A DNA stretch of 64,000 bases from Protula sp. h YS-2021 (GCA_949752745.1 OX457027.1:81151214-81215213), one strand, 5' to 3'. Shown: positions 23,250 to 36,608, numbered from the stretch's first letter. Notes: generated from the sequence alone by a model not told the origin. Numbers and translations are program-made.

Positions 23250-24592
23250 AGTAGTAGGGAAAGAGGGTTTCCAGACCACCTATGACGTCATAATGACGTC
23301 ATATAGACTATTTGCATAGGTGGTTATAAGCATAACTGAAACTTTTTTTAAAAAGTGAAAAAGTGAGATAACTTTCGTTATGCTTGACCGATTTGAATGA
23401 AAATTTTACCGTTCGATTCAGTTTTATATCTAGTGTTGGCATAAAGTGGTCACAAGCTAGTTGCACAAGTGGTTATATCAATAATTTTGAGATGCCGCCA
23501 TTTTAACTTTTAAAAAAGTGAAAAAGTTAGATAACTTCCGTCATGGTTAACCGATTTGAATGGAAATTTTACTGTTTGATTCAGTTTTATATCGAGTTTT
23601 GAATAAAGTGGTTACATACCATTTGCACAGGTGGCTGTCTGCATAATTTTGACATGTCGCCATTTTAACTTTAGAAAAAGTGAAAAAGTTAGATAACTTC
23701 CGTCATGGTTAACCGATTTGAATGAAAATTTTACCGTTTGATTCAGTTGGATGTCTAGTTTTGACATTAAATAGTCATAAGGCTATTTGTAGAGGCGGCT
23801 GTATACATAATTGTTTCACCTTAAAACTTGAACTTTAAAAAAGTGAAAAAAAGTCGATAACTTCCGTCATGGTTAACCGATTTGAATGAAAATTTCACCG
23901 TTTGATTTATTTTTATGTCTAGTTTACAGTGATTATTAGTGGCACTTTGTGGAGCACACCCATTCAAAGATGTTTTCGAATGGCAAGCACCCCCCATTCA
24001 AACATGTGTTCGAATGGCAAGCCTCCTATTCAAAGACGGTGTTCAAATAGCAAGCCCACATGGTGGCACCTATGCCACCTATAATCACTGTAAACTAGAC
24101 ATAAAACTAAATCAAACGGTGAAATTTTCATTCAAATCGGTTAACCATGACGGAAGTTACCGACTTTTTTCACTTTTTTAAAGTTAAAGTTTTAAGGTGA
24201 AACAATTATGTATACAAATAGCCCTATGACTACTTAATGTCAAAACTAGATACAAAACTGAATCAAACGGTAAAATTTTCATTCAAATCGGCTAACCATG
24301 ACGGAATATATCTCACTTTTTCACTTTTTACAAAGTTAAAATGGCGGCATCTCAAAATTATGCATACAACCACTTATGCAAATAGCCTATGACCACGTTA
24401 TGTCAAAACTAGATATAAAACTGAATCAAACGGTAAAATTTTCATTCAAATCGGTCAAGCATAACGAAAGTTATCTCACTTTTTCACTTTTTATAAAAAG
24501 TTTCAGTTATGCTTATAACCACCTATGCAAATAGTCTATATGACGTCATTATGATGTCATAGGTGGTCTGGAAACCCCCTTTCCTTACGACT
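23250..24592. mobile_element. Fold-back (long inverted repeat) element with tandem arms
   Basis: The left arm (23250-23930) and right arm (24065-24592) are inverted copies: GTAGTAGGGAAAGAGGGTTT at the left matches the complement of GAAACCCCCTTTCCTTACGAC at the right, continuing through GACGTCATAATGACGTCATA. Each arm is itself a tandem array of about 163-bp units marked by CCGATTTGAATGAAAATTTT: four in the left arm (23388, 23552, 23713, 23877) and three in the right. The central loop (about 23935-24060) holds three short repeats around ATTCAAA...TTCGAATGGCAAGC. A candidate direct repeat, TCATACA, flanks both sides (23243-23249, 24592-24598). No transposase is present. This is the architecture of fold-back (FB/TU-like) elements. 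Confidence 0.8.
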
Positions 24593-24599
24593 CATACAT

Positions 24600-26660
24600 T
24601 TCTACCACCTAAAGGATTTCTCCTTTCTCATAGTTTATTATACTAAAAGATTATCCTGAAACATTCATTGCATGTATTTCTAGTTTTTGCCCTTTGAAAT
24701 TTGTGTTTCATGAAAATATTAACATCTATTTTTCGTTTTCATTTTATCCTCTCACTAATAAGAAGCAAAATTGCGATCTGTTTTTTAAATTAAAATCTCA
24801 ACAGGCCGACATGATATCATGTAGATACATGTTTCAATCACTTGATTCATTCAGAAGAGCTATTCCACAAACTATGCATCTGAATGTGCTGTTTGAATAT
24901 AAATTTTCATATAAACATCTGATTATATTTGTATTCAAACACTTGTAATTTTGGATTTGATGTATAGTTAGCAGGGTACATTTGTTAAATCACACGATTG
25001 CTCAAATGAAAAATCTTCAGACTTGTATATAGATATAGTGCGTTCTGTGAGACACAATTACACATCTTTTGCGCAAAATTTTGCGAACATGTTGCACGGT
25101 TTAAAAACTTCTATTTTTATTTCATATGTCTTGTATAAGATGCCGGGGATTTAGCGTTGCATAGAACCACGTTTTATACAATAGTTCTGGTCTGATTCAA
25201 TGAACGAGATCGAAGTAAAAAATACGCTAATTGCAATTGTCTCAATTGCAATTAGATTGCAACAAACGAAGTTAAAAAATGTAAAAAAGCTGACAGCTTG
25301 ATAACAGTTTTTATTTCTAATAACATTAAATAAGATTCACATGTTTAAGAAAGTGAATAAAGTAATAAAACAAAGAACAAACTACCATAAAAAGTAAACA
25401 TTTTAATTCCATAATACACTAAAACAGAAGACCTATTAATGTGCCAACAAGAGATAAATAATATATTGACCCAAATATTTGTGTATCACTTCGTTCAGTA
25501 AAATAGACAAGTAATTTATCTAACGAGTGGTGGTGGTAGTATATATTGGTACAAAATTTTGCTATATAATATCGATATGCAATTTTTAAATATTAATATT
25601 TCTGTTATTATTGTATTAGAAGTGCAACCATTGCAAATGAGCTTAAGAGAATTGGATTTTGGTAACCCCAGTTTCGACCAAAGTATATGCGAAAGGCTTG
25701 AAGCTCCGTGTTGACACATTTAGATTAGCGTGGTTTTCAGAATTCGCACTTCTGCACACAGTATTTTTTGGGCATTATCAGTTATCGAGATGCTAAACAA
25801 CCGCGTCCTTTCTCTACAAAAGTAAGTTGTCAAAATGTCAAGGACAGAATTAACGGCAAACCATGCATAGAAATGCTTATTGTTTAAAATAATATTAGTT
25901 TGGACTTATTATAAATATAATTTCTAAGAACTATTATATTCCTAAAAGAGCATTATAGTATCGCGATACTGGTTTTAAATATCGACACATTCGATTTATA
26001 TTGCGATGCAGTTTTCACCGCTATGAACAACCATACTGTATGCAGTCCATGAAACAAGCAAGACTACGAAGACACTGACGCAGAGACGTGCTTAATTATT
26101 GCATTCAAATTTGTGAAGCAAAAACAATGAAAGAAAACATTAGAATCTACCAAAAATATTATAAACAAAGTTAAAAACGAAACTATTGATCATTCTTTAT
26201 AGTAAACCAATAGCAAAACTAATGTAAAATGTCTTGTGTTCGACCGCATTGCTACGAAATTTTACAAAATTCGGCGTGCCTCAGGATTAGGCTCTGTAAT
26301 GAGAAGCCAATCAACAAATGACCCCAATAAGTTATGACCTTTTCCATCTGCAATTATGGAAGACTGAAGGAATGAATTGCTTCCTATCGTTGCAACATTA
26401 GGTAGACCCGCAAAAATATGACCAATGTTCGTAAAATCAAAACTAGTCCAATGTTATGTTGAAACTGAGAAAGGCTCCCAGATAATTTATAAAAAATAAA
26501 CTCTTGGACAATTTTGGGTCCTCATTGCTTCATAGATCTTTACGGCCATTAAACATACTGTCTCACATGCGTATGTGGTATTCACCACCAAGCCCTTAGT
26601 TTTATTATAGCCACATCTTTGGCCGCCTTTTAGTGGGCCCCTTCCTTTTATCTACCAAAT
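24600..26660. other. AT-rich intergenic DNA
   Basis: No gene or element was recognised. A near-palindrome, CTAATTGCAATTG with CAATTGCAATTAG, occurs at about 25228-25255. Confidence 0.45.
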
Positions 26661-26684
26661 CTTCTACATTCACGTGTCAGTGGT

Positions 26685-27240
26685 GTGGTCAAATCATGTT
26701 CTTTCCAAATCCGCAATATATCGTCAGTCCGTAAATTTATTACAAAAGAAGCATGTGAAACCCTTATCCATGCTTTTATTACGTCAAGATGTCAAACGCA
26801 GTTCTGTGTGGATTACCGAAATATGAAATATCACGTCTGCAAAGAATACAAAATACGGCTGCCCGAGTCATATTGCAAGCTTCAAAGTATGATAGTATGA
26901 CGCCCATACTCTATTCGGTTCATTGGTTACCAGTAGAATATAGAATAACTTACAAGTTATTGGCACTCGTCTTCAAAGCCGTGCATGAAATAGGACCAGG
27001 GTACATACAAGATATGTTGCAGTTCAATGAACCAACGAGAAGTCTTCGCTCATCGAACGATCCTTTTCGTCTCATCATACCTTGCTGTAAGACTAAAACC
27101 TATGGAAAACGCGCTTTTTCCGTGGCCGCCCGAAGGAATGGAATGCATTACCATGTGATATCAGAAAAATAACGAACTATGAAATATATATAAAAAAACA
27201 CTTAAAAACTCATTTATTCAAAAAACATGTCATAATCTAG
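26685..27240 (+). mobile_element. 5'-truncated non-LTR retrotransposon (CR1/Rex1-like), RT C-terminus
   Basis: The frame starts with RNISSVRKFITKEACETLIH, shifts near 26790, and continues as VLCGLPKYEISRLQRIQNTA, then HWLPVEYRITYKLLALVFKA and RSLRSSNDPF. After a second shift near 27140 it ends WNALPCDIRKITNYE...KTHLFKKHVI with a stop at 27238. This order (LPK-RLQRIQNTAAR, HWLPV-RI-YK, RSLRSS, WN-LP) is the standard C-terminal signature of CR1/Rex1/L2-type reverse transcriptases. The catalytic core is absent, so the copy is dead. It is unrelated in sequence to the copy at 560-1765. Confidence 0.85.
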
Positions 27241-30200
27241 TCATAACTTACGAAAACTCTAGTCAATTATAAGCTATTTAACGTGTTTTAGTCTTTTTAA
27301 CCATGGATTTTCTGTCATCATATCAACTAATTGAATATTTTTTAGACTAAAGTGCGGTGTCATCGAATATTTATATGGATGCTGGCACCTAAAATACCTA
27401 CGTGTTATGTTACGTTCTAACTGACTGGTTTATCCGATTTCACAGCGAATAACCGAATGACTGCCTGCAAAATGTTCATTCGTATTTAATATATTTTGAT
27501 AGTCAAGCTACAGTTGAATGTGTAAAAATATGTATAGAAACTGATTGGTAGTTCTTATGTCTGGATAAATAAGTTCTGAAGCCAGTCATGAGACAAAGTA
27601 ATGTTATGATCACAAAAGGGTACAAAACATAGGCCACAGACGTCTTAATTCGACACAAGCCTGTTATATATCGAAAAATATGGTCGATTTTGTCACTGCT
27701 AATTTATTCTTTTTACAAAGGGATACATAAGAAACTAAAATTTAGTAAAATGATGCCAATATGTGTGTTACATACGTGAATATCTTTGTTAATTTGATTC
27801 AAATGCAATGCGAAAATTCATAATCAAATAATTAAAACTAGACCGATTACGCTGTCGAGTAATGTAATTTATACTTGGGAGCATAACATCGTTGTAGGAA
27901 AAGTTTAAAAATATAGACCTTTGCTGAAAGTAATACCACTATGCCATATATTCGAAACTGTAAAATTGAAAAAGCATCATTTTCCCTGATCTTTACTATC
28001 CTTGTGCCAAATATCAAAAATTTATAAGAGGAAACACGTTTGTTTGTAAGCGAAAATTTATTTCCTGAAATTGGGGGAAAATTGGTGAATCGTTCAAATA
28101 AAATAATAGTCTTCCAGCAACACACACCTGATTGAGTCATAAATACACAAAGCTCTGTGATGTACTGAAGACTGTAGGAGAAGTAATATTTGATTAAAAC
28201 TTACAGACGGGCAGACACACGTGAAAAGTAGTAACGTGTGAAAACTAATCACTATGAACAACTGTTTCAGCGAGTCAATTTTGGTCAAATTAGACACATC
28301 TGCCGCTATGGACGTCACATATTGTGCCAAGGTTCCCACCACACTCTCCGCGTGACCCACTTAACCTTTCCAAGAAGTTTTGAATCTTGTTGAGAAACTT
28401 TCATAAAGCCTGGTAACAAAATAACTCCTTTGGACTTTCAGTCTTCACCGTTAAAATAAAATTGCTTTTATCAGGTGTAAAAATAACAATAACAGTTAAA
28501 CACAACTGTTCAATTTTTCTTTATGCAAAGTAGAAAACGATTAAAAATTGTCTGTTTGCTATGTCGATTTAATCATATATGAAGTTAGATAAAATGCACA
28601 GCTTATTAAATTGCACGATAAACGAGTGTAGCGGTCAACAGATCAATAACAACGTTTGTGCTAATGAGATGTCTAATAACATTACATGTGTTTCGCGTAT
28701 AATTTTAACATGTAATCTGTAATACGTTTCATATGTCATGTCATTTAACATGTATAGCATATAACATTTAGTAAAATGTTTAAAAAGGTTAAACTTTATC
28801 TAAATATAAACATCACTAAAAGCAAACGTTATCACTTCTGATCTCTAAAATGTAACAAAATCTTTCAAGTAGGGTTTGTTTTGATAACTGAAACTTATGT
28901 AATACTTTTATATTTTCACAAACGCTGTTGTCCTTATATGTCTATACAGAATTGCCGAAGACGAAAGTGTAAGCCAGTGACCTTGTAAATAGACTGTATG
29001 CAGTTATACGACATGTTCGTTGACAGCTGAAGAACAATATTAACGAGTATATATTAATATATTATATATATTAAATACCGAAATATTAAATACTACCAAA
29101 AGTATTTAAAAATAACTTTGTTATTACGAGTAGCATTTTATAAACTTTCAGCCTGATTTTGGTTTACTTTTCATTTATAAACACAATTTATGTTTCTCTT
29201 TCAGATTCCAAAATCTTTCCTAGAAACTTTTAGAAGTTTCACATCAGCCAGTTAGAAGTTTTTCTAAACACATAACGTTGCTACCTAGTCTATAAAACTA
29301 AATTTGCCCTACATTACCCCTTACCAGGAATAGGCGTAACTGAAGCTAATAATTTATTTGGACATTCAGCATATTTGAAATGACCAGGTATGATTTTGTA
29401 TCCACGCGACGTTCTTATAAAAACAGCGCAAGCATTTACCTATCCTCAGCTTATTTGGCTTACACTAATAAAGCACACATCACTTATGTGATGCACAGTG
29501 CGGCTGTTGACAGATGCGAGAGCTTGTACAACTCTTCCTGTAGCTTTCACGCGTTGCATTACCTGACGAAAACTCACTGTTTTTTTGTTTCACCTTTTTA
29601 TCATGAAAATGAAAACAGATAAAAAGATAAAGCCATGTACATAACGTGAGATTCAGTACTATCTAATTGCGAAATTTGGAAGTTCTAGGGGCAGTGTGGT
29701 CAGAGGAATAGTAAAGACAACATGATGGACCAGTTAAGAGACAAAAGATCCGAAACATTGGTTCCGTTCAACTGCAATATACTCTTCGACTTGCCTTGTG
29801 TTAATAAAACATTTCAATCAGTTTCTCGAAGTAGTTCAAGGAAGCACATTTTACATAGGTTTTGTGAAGTCTATGTGCTAGAACAATGTAAACTAGTTAC
29901 TTACATATTTGTTAGGAGATACATTATTGGTCTGCAGCTTTGCTTGAGCAATTATAAAGGACAGCTATTACAATATCTGTTGCAATATTTGGAAAGCATT
30001 TTTCATTAAGAAATATGTAAAATGCAAAAGTATTATAATCGATGTGTCAGAGGTAGAAGTGTTTTATTTTAACTTTTATTAAGCTTTGTACACAAAATGA
30101 GACGCTCAACTTTTCGTTTAATTACGAGAAGATGCTGTTATTTCTGTTTGTTTGTGAACGTATTTACTACTTGTGTTTTGGAATCATAATCGAGATCAAC

Positions 30201-30290
30201 AAAATGTCAGTTATTGTCAAACGACACTAGTGGAATATTTCGGTTGTTCAGGCGTGAATTCCATACATTTAGCAATATGTTTAGTAAGCA
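27241..30290. other. AT-rich intergenic DNA
   Basis: Several short open frames (for example 28094-28360 minus, 29722-30009 plus) have no recognisable domain, no supporting splice structure and no likeness to known proteins. A TA-rich patch lies at 29040-29090. I see no gene. Confidence 0.4.
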
Positions 30291-30294
30291 CCAA

Positions 30295-30505
30295 AAGAAA
30301 CTGCCGGCAATTCTTGCCTGTTATTTTTCGATTTCAATGGTTTTGGCGCATATCGCCTACCGCATATATATTTTCACTAATATTTTCGTCGTTAGTCCTT
30401 TATATGGTTGGTTGCTATCAAGCCAATTGATTCAACACTTTGGTCAATTCTACAACTACAGTCAGGCGGCTGCGATGTCATCTCAGAGACACTGGCTCTA
30501 CACAT
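30295..30505 (+). repeat. Direct repeat, copy 1
   Basis: Related to 31488-31700 in the same orientation: TTATTTTTCGATTT, TTTTCACTAA, ATTTTCGTCGTTAGTCCTTTA, CAATTGATTCAACACTTTG, TCAATTCTACAACTACAGT and TCATCTCAGAGACACTG are shared. The two are about 1.19 kb apart. Identity and role are unknown. Confidence 0.7.
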
Positions 30506-30869
30506 GATAGGTTTCTCCCATCTTATTAGTTTACATAGATTCTTAGATATAAAAGGAGACATACATATATAGAAAAACATTCATTGAAATGTTTATTTTT
30601 AAAAATAAAGTTTGGGATACCTTGAGTTAAAGTCGAAAAATACTCGTTTGACCCATATCTCCGTTGACTTTACAACACACATTATGGTACTGTGACCTAG
30701 TTTGTGAGTAATTGAAATTCCATTTTATAATTATTTATAACTGGCATCGACAGATAAAACTTTTAGTTATTAATATAAAAGGTAATAAATGGAGTGAAAT
30801 TTATAAACACATCGAAGTGAAACTCTATCAAAAATATCTGAGAATGTTTTGAGCAAGGAATGAACGATG

Positions 30870-31260
30870 ATTTTGTGCCTAAAAATAATTTTTGCCCTGT
30901 GTATCTTTTAAAAAATTTTGGATCTCAAAAATTATTTTTGGATATCTCTAAATATAGTTTTCATCCCCAAAATTCGTTGTGATATCAATAAATACTCAAA
31001 AACAATGAAATACGTATTTATGTAAAAATAATTTAAAGATATCTAAAATAGATATCAATAAGAATTTTAAATATCATCTCTACAGAATGAAATTTTTCGT
31101 TATACTTTGATATCTACAAATGCTTTTTGGTCTCAAAAAAATTTGTTTTTGGTATCAAAATATCAGAACCTTGTTTGATATCTATTATTCAGAAGCAAAC
31201 ATCTATAAATAACACACTACCACACAAATGAAGCATTTTTTGAATTCAAATATTGAGTTG
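30870..31260. repeat. Degenerate GATATC/GATCTCAAAA repeat field
   Basis: Irregular repeats of TTTGATATCTA and GATCTCAAAAATTATTTTT type fill this stretch, ending with ACCACACAAATGAAGCATTT, which also occurs in the related field at 34645. It appears to be a decayed member of the family seen in full at 50402-51450. Confidence 0.5.
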
Positions 31261-31487
31261 CTAACAAATATTTAATGTTGTATCTCCTAAATTTATTGGA
31301 CATTTTTAAATGTTATTCAGATGTGCGCCTCAATGAGATTATTGAAGCTTTGGCAGAATTGATGTTTTGGTCTAAAAGCGTTCTTAAATACAATTATTGC
31401 TAGCAAAATTTATTGACATCTTAAATCATATTTTGCTTTCAAAAATTTACATAAAATGAAAAAAGGACACTCGATATTTGATATTTA

Positions 31488-31700
31488 TTATTTCAGCCGA
31501 AACATTTTCTGCTGAAGTGTTATTTTCGATTTTGATGATTTTGGCGGATATTGCGTCTATGCATTTTCACTAACATTTTCTTCATTAGTCCTTTATTTGG
31601 TTTGTTCCTATCAAGTTAATTGATTCAACACTTTGATCAATTCTACAACTACAGTACGGCGACTCCGAAGTCATCTCAGAGACACTGAATCTATACATAA
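31488..31700 (+). repeat. Direct repeat, copy 2
   Basis: Second copy of the sequence at 30295-30505; it stops where the Tc1-like transposase homology begins. Confidence 0.65.
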
Positions 31701-32509
31701 CCGCAGACAGGTAGACCGCGTGTTACCACTCTCCTAAAGGACCGCTTTATTCGTGTTTCCCACCTGCACCACAAATTTCAACGAGCGACAACAACCGCCG
31801 CTGTTCCCAGGGTGTCAAGGTCATCGAATAAGTGCTCAAACCGCAGGCGCCTTCATGAGCACGATATTCGATTTCACCGTGCATATCGTGGAATGAGGTT
31901 AACTGCTGCCAGGAGAGCCAATCACGAGACTTGCAGAATGAAATAGGGTTCTCTCTTTCAGACGATTCGCATTTTTGTGTGGATTTTGCCTATGGGCGAG
32001 GTGGGGGGGGGGGGGGTGGCGTCGCCAAAGTGAACGATTCAGCGCTGTTTGCGTCCAAGAACGAAAGCGTTTTGGCGATCATAGTGTTAAGGTCTGGGGA
32101 GGAATATCGTATGGATTAAGAATGGAACCGGATCAGTAGTTTGACACTATCCTATAGGTCTGCGTTATTCCAACCAGAAAACAATCTCATTTTCCAGCGA
32201 GATAATGCTAGGGCTGATGTAGTTAGACTGTCAATGAATAACAGTGTCGTAAGCGGCACTGGAGTCTTGCCATGCCCGGTGTTTTCACACGATTTTTTCC
32301 TTACATTACGTTTCCCTACAGCTGTCCGGCAAGATTTCGGAAAGATTCCGTCTACGCTTTTAGGGCTTCGCCAAGCCCTCGTCGAAGAGTGACATCGCAT
32401 ACTCAGGTTTCAAATTCAACACTAGATGAACTCATTGAGGGCGGGGGGGGGGGGGGGTGCGGCTGTTATCAACGCCAACGGCAGATACACCCTTTATCAG
32501 ACATTGTGA
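31701..32509 (+). pseudogene. Tc1-like transposase relic
   Basis: Reading across shifted frames gives the order of a Tc1 transposase: a GRPRVTTLLKDRFIRV-like HTH linker (about 31708), the segment with VWGGISYG (about 32090), FQRDNARADVV (about 32197, the DNAR box containing the second catalytic Asp), VLPCPVFSHDF (VLPWPA-SPDL), LRQALVEE (about 32370), and the C-terminus AVINANGRYTLY (about 32465) with a stop at 32507-32509. The SPIEHLWD part is deleted and two poly-G tracts (32001-32015, 32442-32457) interrupt the frame. It cannot encode an active enzyme. Confidence 0.85.
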
Positions 32510-34610
32510 CTCGCTATTTTGTGTGGTCTTTTTGCCATATGACATGAATCGTGCTTTTCACATGCATGTAGCAAAAATTCCGATGTGTTGCTGGGACAAA
32601 ATATTAAGGTTTTAAAATCGGGCGTTTGTTTTGGTGTTTTATCTGCAAATTCCTTCAACCTTCATAGAGGTGTTTTGATTGGTTAATGCCCTTCGCTTCT
32701 TCTCTTTACAGCATCATTTTGACCTTGCACATTTTAACGTACTCTTCATGTTTGTAACACTTCAAGCTTGCTATACCATTGACCTTCACATTTCAAGCTT
32801 AATATCTGCATGATTTTCCCCACACCTTCCTCACCAGAACTTTATAGTTATCGATCTAAAATATGTCTACATTAAAATAAAACTGTAAGGCTATAAGTGA
32901 CTCTTAGCCAGCTATTTACGAAAATCAATGAGCTTCATCACTTCAGTAGCAAGCAATTATTTCAATAACTGAAAGTAATCAAAAATACTAATCATTTTAC
33001 TTCTTTGTATTATTTGTTTTGGATGTTTCTATAGGAACGATAAACTGTCTTCAGTTCTGTTTTGCTTGAAATATCAACAAAAATTAAGTTGAATTTTGTG
33101 TTCTCATATCATCCTTATCCATTTTAATCGAGATATCTATAAATGAAAAAGAAACCCCAGCGTTGTTGGATTTAAATCCAAAGGTAGTGCTCTGGCATTT
33201 ATTTTTATAATGTCGCGTACATTGTGTAGATCCTAATTCTCTTTAGATCTGAACAACGTTTTACTCATGTTATGTCTTCAGTACAAGAATCCAAACAAAG
33301 TTTTTTGAGAGACATGTCCTTGAAAAAAAGAGTCACATGTTCGAACACATACAGCAATTCGCAATCATTCAAACATTCTGATTGGCTAAGCCATAACCCC
33401 AGGCAATGACTAAAGTCTTTTTTATTAGGCCATTCAACTCATTCTCTCGTCGATTCAAGACCCATTTCTTAACGGTTACATATTACACACGGGAAAATTC
33501 TCCGTTAGGGCCAAAATCGTTGTTTGGCGTTTTCTCCGCAGGTGAAGAAATCAGGAGGGGGTCCCAAGGAGCGTATGCTCCCTGAATCGTATCTATAAGT
33601 AATGGTCTGTAATGTTTCTTTCCATTTTTGACCAAATCCCTCACCAAGTAATAACTGAAATCTAATGGCATTGCGTTTTTTAAAAGTAACTAAACGATCG
33701 ATTAGAATATTTAAAGTCACCAAGCCCCTGTTATATATTGCACTCTTTGCATTTTCCCGCAGCATCGATCCAAATAAAATACAAACGAATTTTAAGGAAT
33801 TTACAAGAGGACCAGCTGCAAACGCTGCAGTGCGTCTCTGTAAAATTTTCAGATAAGCTAGCAGGAAAAGTTAATGGCAGAAAAAAAGGAATCAGGCGGA
33901 AACAGATCCTCATACCACGAGAATTCAATAAACTAAAAATCCTAGAGTGTAATAAAGAATATTCTAGGCATAATTGTGTAGCTGCTCTGCTTACGATATT
34001 TTTCACAGATCTAAAATAATCTTGGCATAAATGGAAATCGAAAGTATTCATTACAAACTAGTGAAAGTGATGTGAGTGAGGCCACTAAGCGTATTCTGAA
34101 AATTATTTGATTTGCTGTTTTTTCACTAGAGATTAATGAAAAACTTGGAACAAGTGAACGCAGACACTGAACCTGTTTGGCGTTTCACTTATTTGTAGGA
34201 AGTAATGGCTGACTGTTTTCTTAGACTACAAAAAGCAACAACTGTTTGGGGGTATCGAGACAGAAGCTGGTTTTTGAAACAGTACATATGTACTTGTAAA
34301 AGTATTTTTTCAAGTTCAACTTATAACCCAGTATCCAATACTTAAATCCCAAAAGACTGCCTGAGCAGGAAAAATAACGCCTTTTCATTGCGTGCGAAAT
34401 AGATTGCCCTTGAATGGTGTCCTTGAATGGGTAGGGGAAAAAAGGAGGTGGCGTAACGGAGAGGGGCGAGCTTTTACCAAATCAATTTTACACTTGTAAA
34501 ATAGCTATTGTATATTCAGCTACTGTATATAGACTATATATATAGTCTATATATGAATATATGCTATATTCAGCTATGTACACAACTATATTCTTGTAAA
34601 ATGTCGGCCC
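32510..34610. other. Intergenic DNA, no recognised gene
   Basis: Open frames around 33500-34050 on both strands show no known domain. Nothing else was recognised. Confidence 0.4.
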
Positions 34611-34624
34611 TCTGGGTCCAGTAA

Positions 34625-34845
34625 AACCATCTTAAAAACACAACCACACAAATGAAACATTTCTTGAGCTCAAATATTGTTTAAAATTATATTTTAGATG
34701 TCCAAAAGAAATTAGATACCATAAATTTTTCTTGATGTCAAGAAACGAATTTTAGATATTCAAAATTATATTTTCGATATCCTTGAATAATTATGAATAT
34801 TTTACTTTTCTCAATATATATGAAAACGGCATTCCATAGTTTTGT
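34625..34845. repeat. Degenerate copy of the GATATC-repeat element
   Basis: The stretch contains ACCACACAAATGAAACATTT, irregular TTTAGATATTCAAAATTATATTTTCGATATCC repeats in short form, and TGAAAACGGCATTCCATAG at about 34823-34841, which matches the inner end of the element at 50402-51450. Confidence 0.6.
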
Positions 34846-35194
34846 CAAAGGGGAAATACATAGATAGATATTGCAATATTACCCCCAAATGGTGTTCAAT
34901 CATTCCTTTTTTTTGCTTTTGAACTGTGTCTTCGCTCCAAGGCTTGCTCCCTCGCTCCGTCGCTCCCTCATCCCCTCACCCAAACAACAAACTCATATTA
35001 TCGCTCATGAAAATTGACGTTATACTATCCTGTCTTATCGGATGACTCGAGAGTGGAGGGGAGGAGGGTGCTTAGACGTAGGTGTAACCACTACACCTTA
35101 TCATTGTCACTGCCTAGATGGCGATTCTAGACTAGTATTTAACAGACGTCTATGTTTCAAATTCGCTCTTTCGAATTCGATACTACTTCATTTT

Positions 35195-35365
35195 TTAACC
35201 TTTCTGCAACGTTGATTGCACGTCGGATAAGCAACGTTTATCCAAATTTGGCAGGTAAACGTTGTTTCTACTTGAATAATCAACCAGAAACCCGACTTTA
35301 ATACAACGTCGGGTGCGACGTCTCTCCAACGTCGTGGAACGTCGCCATGTTTACTGGGTGGGCAA
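35195..35365. mobile_element. Part of an ACGTCG-repeat MITE (TTTACTGGGT end)
   Basis: Short reiterated motifs (GCAACGTT, ACAACGTCGGGTGCGACGTC, CCAACGTCGTGGAACGTCGC) lead to the end CATGTTTACTGGGT at about 35348-35361. The same arrangement and end occur at 52069-52393 and, with GTTTGCTGGG, at 47461-48039. Confidence 0.5.
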
Positions 35366-36608
35366 GTTAAGACATCCACTGTTATGTGCACCTGTTTTCA
35401 TAGGAATGGCGTTGCTTCCATTCGACGATTTGTATTATCTGCATTCATCGATTACCTGGGACAATAGAGCAGAATACACAGAAGCCACAATCATATATTA
35501 TTACGAATGTTCTGGTACTTTTTCAACTTCATACTGCGATTTAGTAGACATTTTCTTCTTCTATAGAACTGAAATATGGCTGATTAAAACGTACACGTGT
35601 TTTTTTTGTCGATTCACTAATGCTATTTCGATTCATATGACACAAGAGCTGTCCTACGCCACCTTTTTTTTTTCAAATGGAGTTGAACATTTTTTTTCGA
35701 TCTCAGTATTATCAATACGGGAAGATATAGTTAAAAATACAGATTAATAAAAGATTTAAGCCTTGTATTTAAGGCTAACCAAGCAAAATACGGGGCTGAT
35801 CGTTTGAACTATTTTAAAACCGAAGCGACATTTGCTCCCCACCCCCCCCCCCCCACCCCCACTCACACAAAGGCTATTAAGGATCAGAAAATCCGTTATT
35901 ATGCAGTCGCAAAAATACACAGACATTCGTAATAATGCGATTATACCTTCTATATATTGCCTTGCACCAGGGTATACAGAGAAATAAAGTACACTATTGA
36001 CTATGTTTTATTATTTTCCCACTGGGTGGTAACAAAGAATTCTGTTAACTAAACAAATCTTAATCTACATTTCATTTCGTGAGTAACAGTGCTTCTCAAT
36101 TGACAGGGAGACAACAACCTGACTTAGCTATACAACACGAAAAGTGGGACGCGAGCCGGAAGACAGGAACAACGTTCTGGAGTTCGAAAAAGAAAGGTGT
36201 TTCAGGTGGAGATTATTATTAATGTAAAAGATATTCAAGGTTGGTGGTTTGCTTGACTCGGTTTGGATCTTTGCGGATAAATATTACACTTAATTTTAAC
36301 TTTTTTTTTTTAAATTTTTTATTCAATGCTCAACGGACTAACAAAGAATATTATTTCTATATTTAATGTTATTACAATTAATTATTTTATTATATTTTTT
36401 TAATATTTTTGCTATGACTGAATCTAAGAAGCACATTTTTTTCTTTTAACCCAGGTGGCGGGGGGGGGGGGCGTTCATTGCCTTTACTTTCCCTCCCCTC
36501 CCGTCCCCTCCGCTCCCCCCCCCCTCTTTTTAAGGGCCAATAAATACAGAATCACTTTTTATCTGGGGAAATTATTTTGTTGACACATAACTTTTGTATT
36601 ATTTACAG
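35366..36608 (+). promoter_or_regulatory. Region upstream of the sulfotransferase coding exon
   Basis: The first coding exon begins behind a splice acceptor (TTATTTACAG, to 36608), so a non-coding 5' exon and promoter must lie upstream. None was identified. Low-complexity C runs occur at about 35841-35871 and 36485-36527 and a G run at 36463-36473. Confidence 0.35.

Noticed and set aside
30295..31700. Pair of direct repeats as LTRs of a small retroelement
   Set aside because: No TG...CA ends, primer-binding site, polypurine tract or gag/pol frame between them.
33483..34051. Overlapping frames on both strands near 33.5-34.0 kb
   Set aside because: No known domain, no convincing splice sites in register, and mutual overlap on opposite strands; likely chance frames.
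35313..35747. 144-codon + frame upstream of the sulfotransferase
   Set aside because: It begins inside a MITE end, has a composition typical of AT-rich non-coding DNA (Phe/Tyr/Ile/Ser runs) and no known domain.
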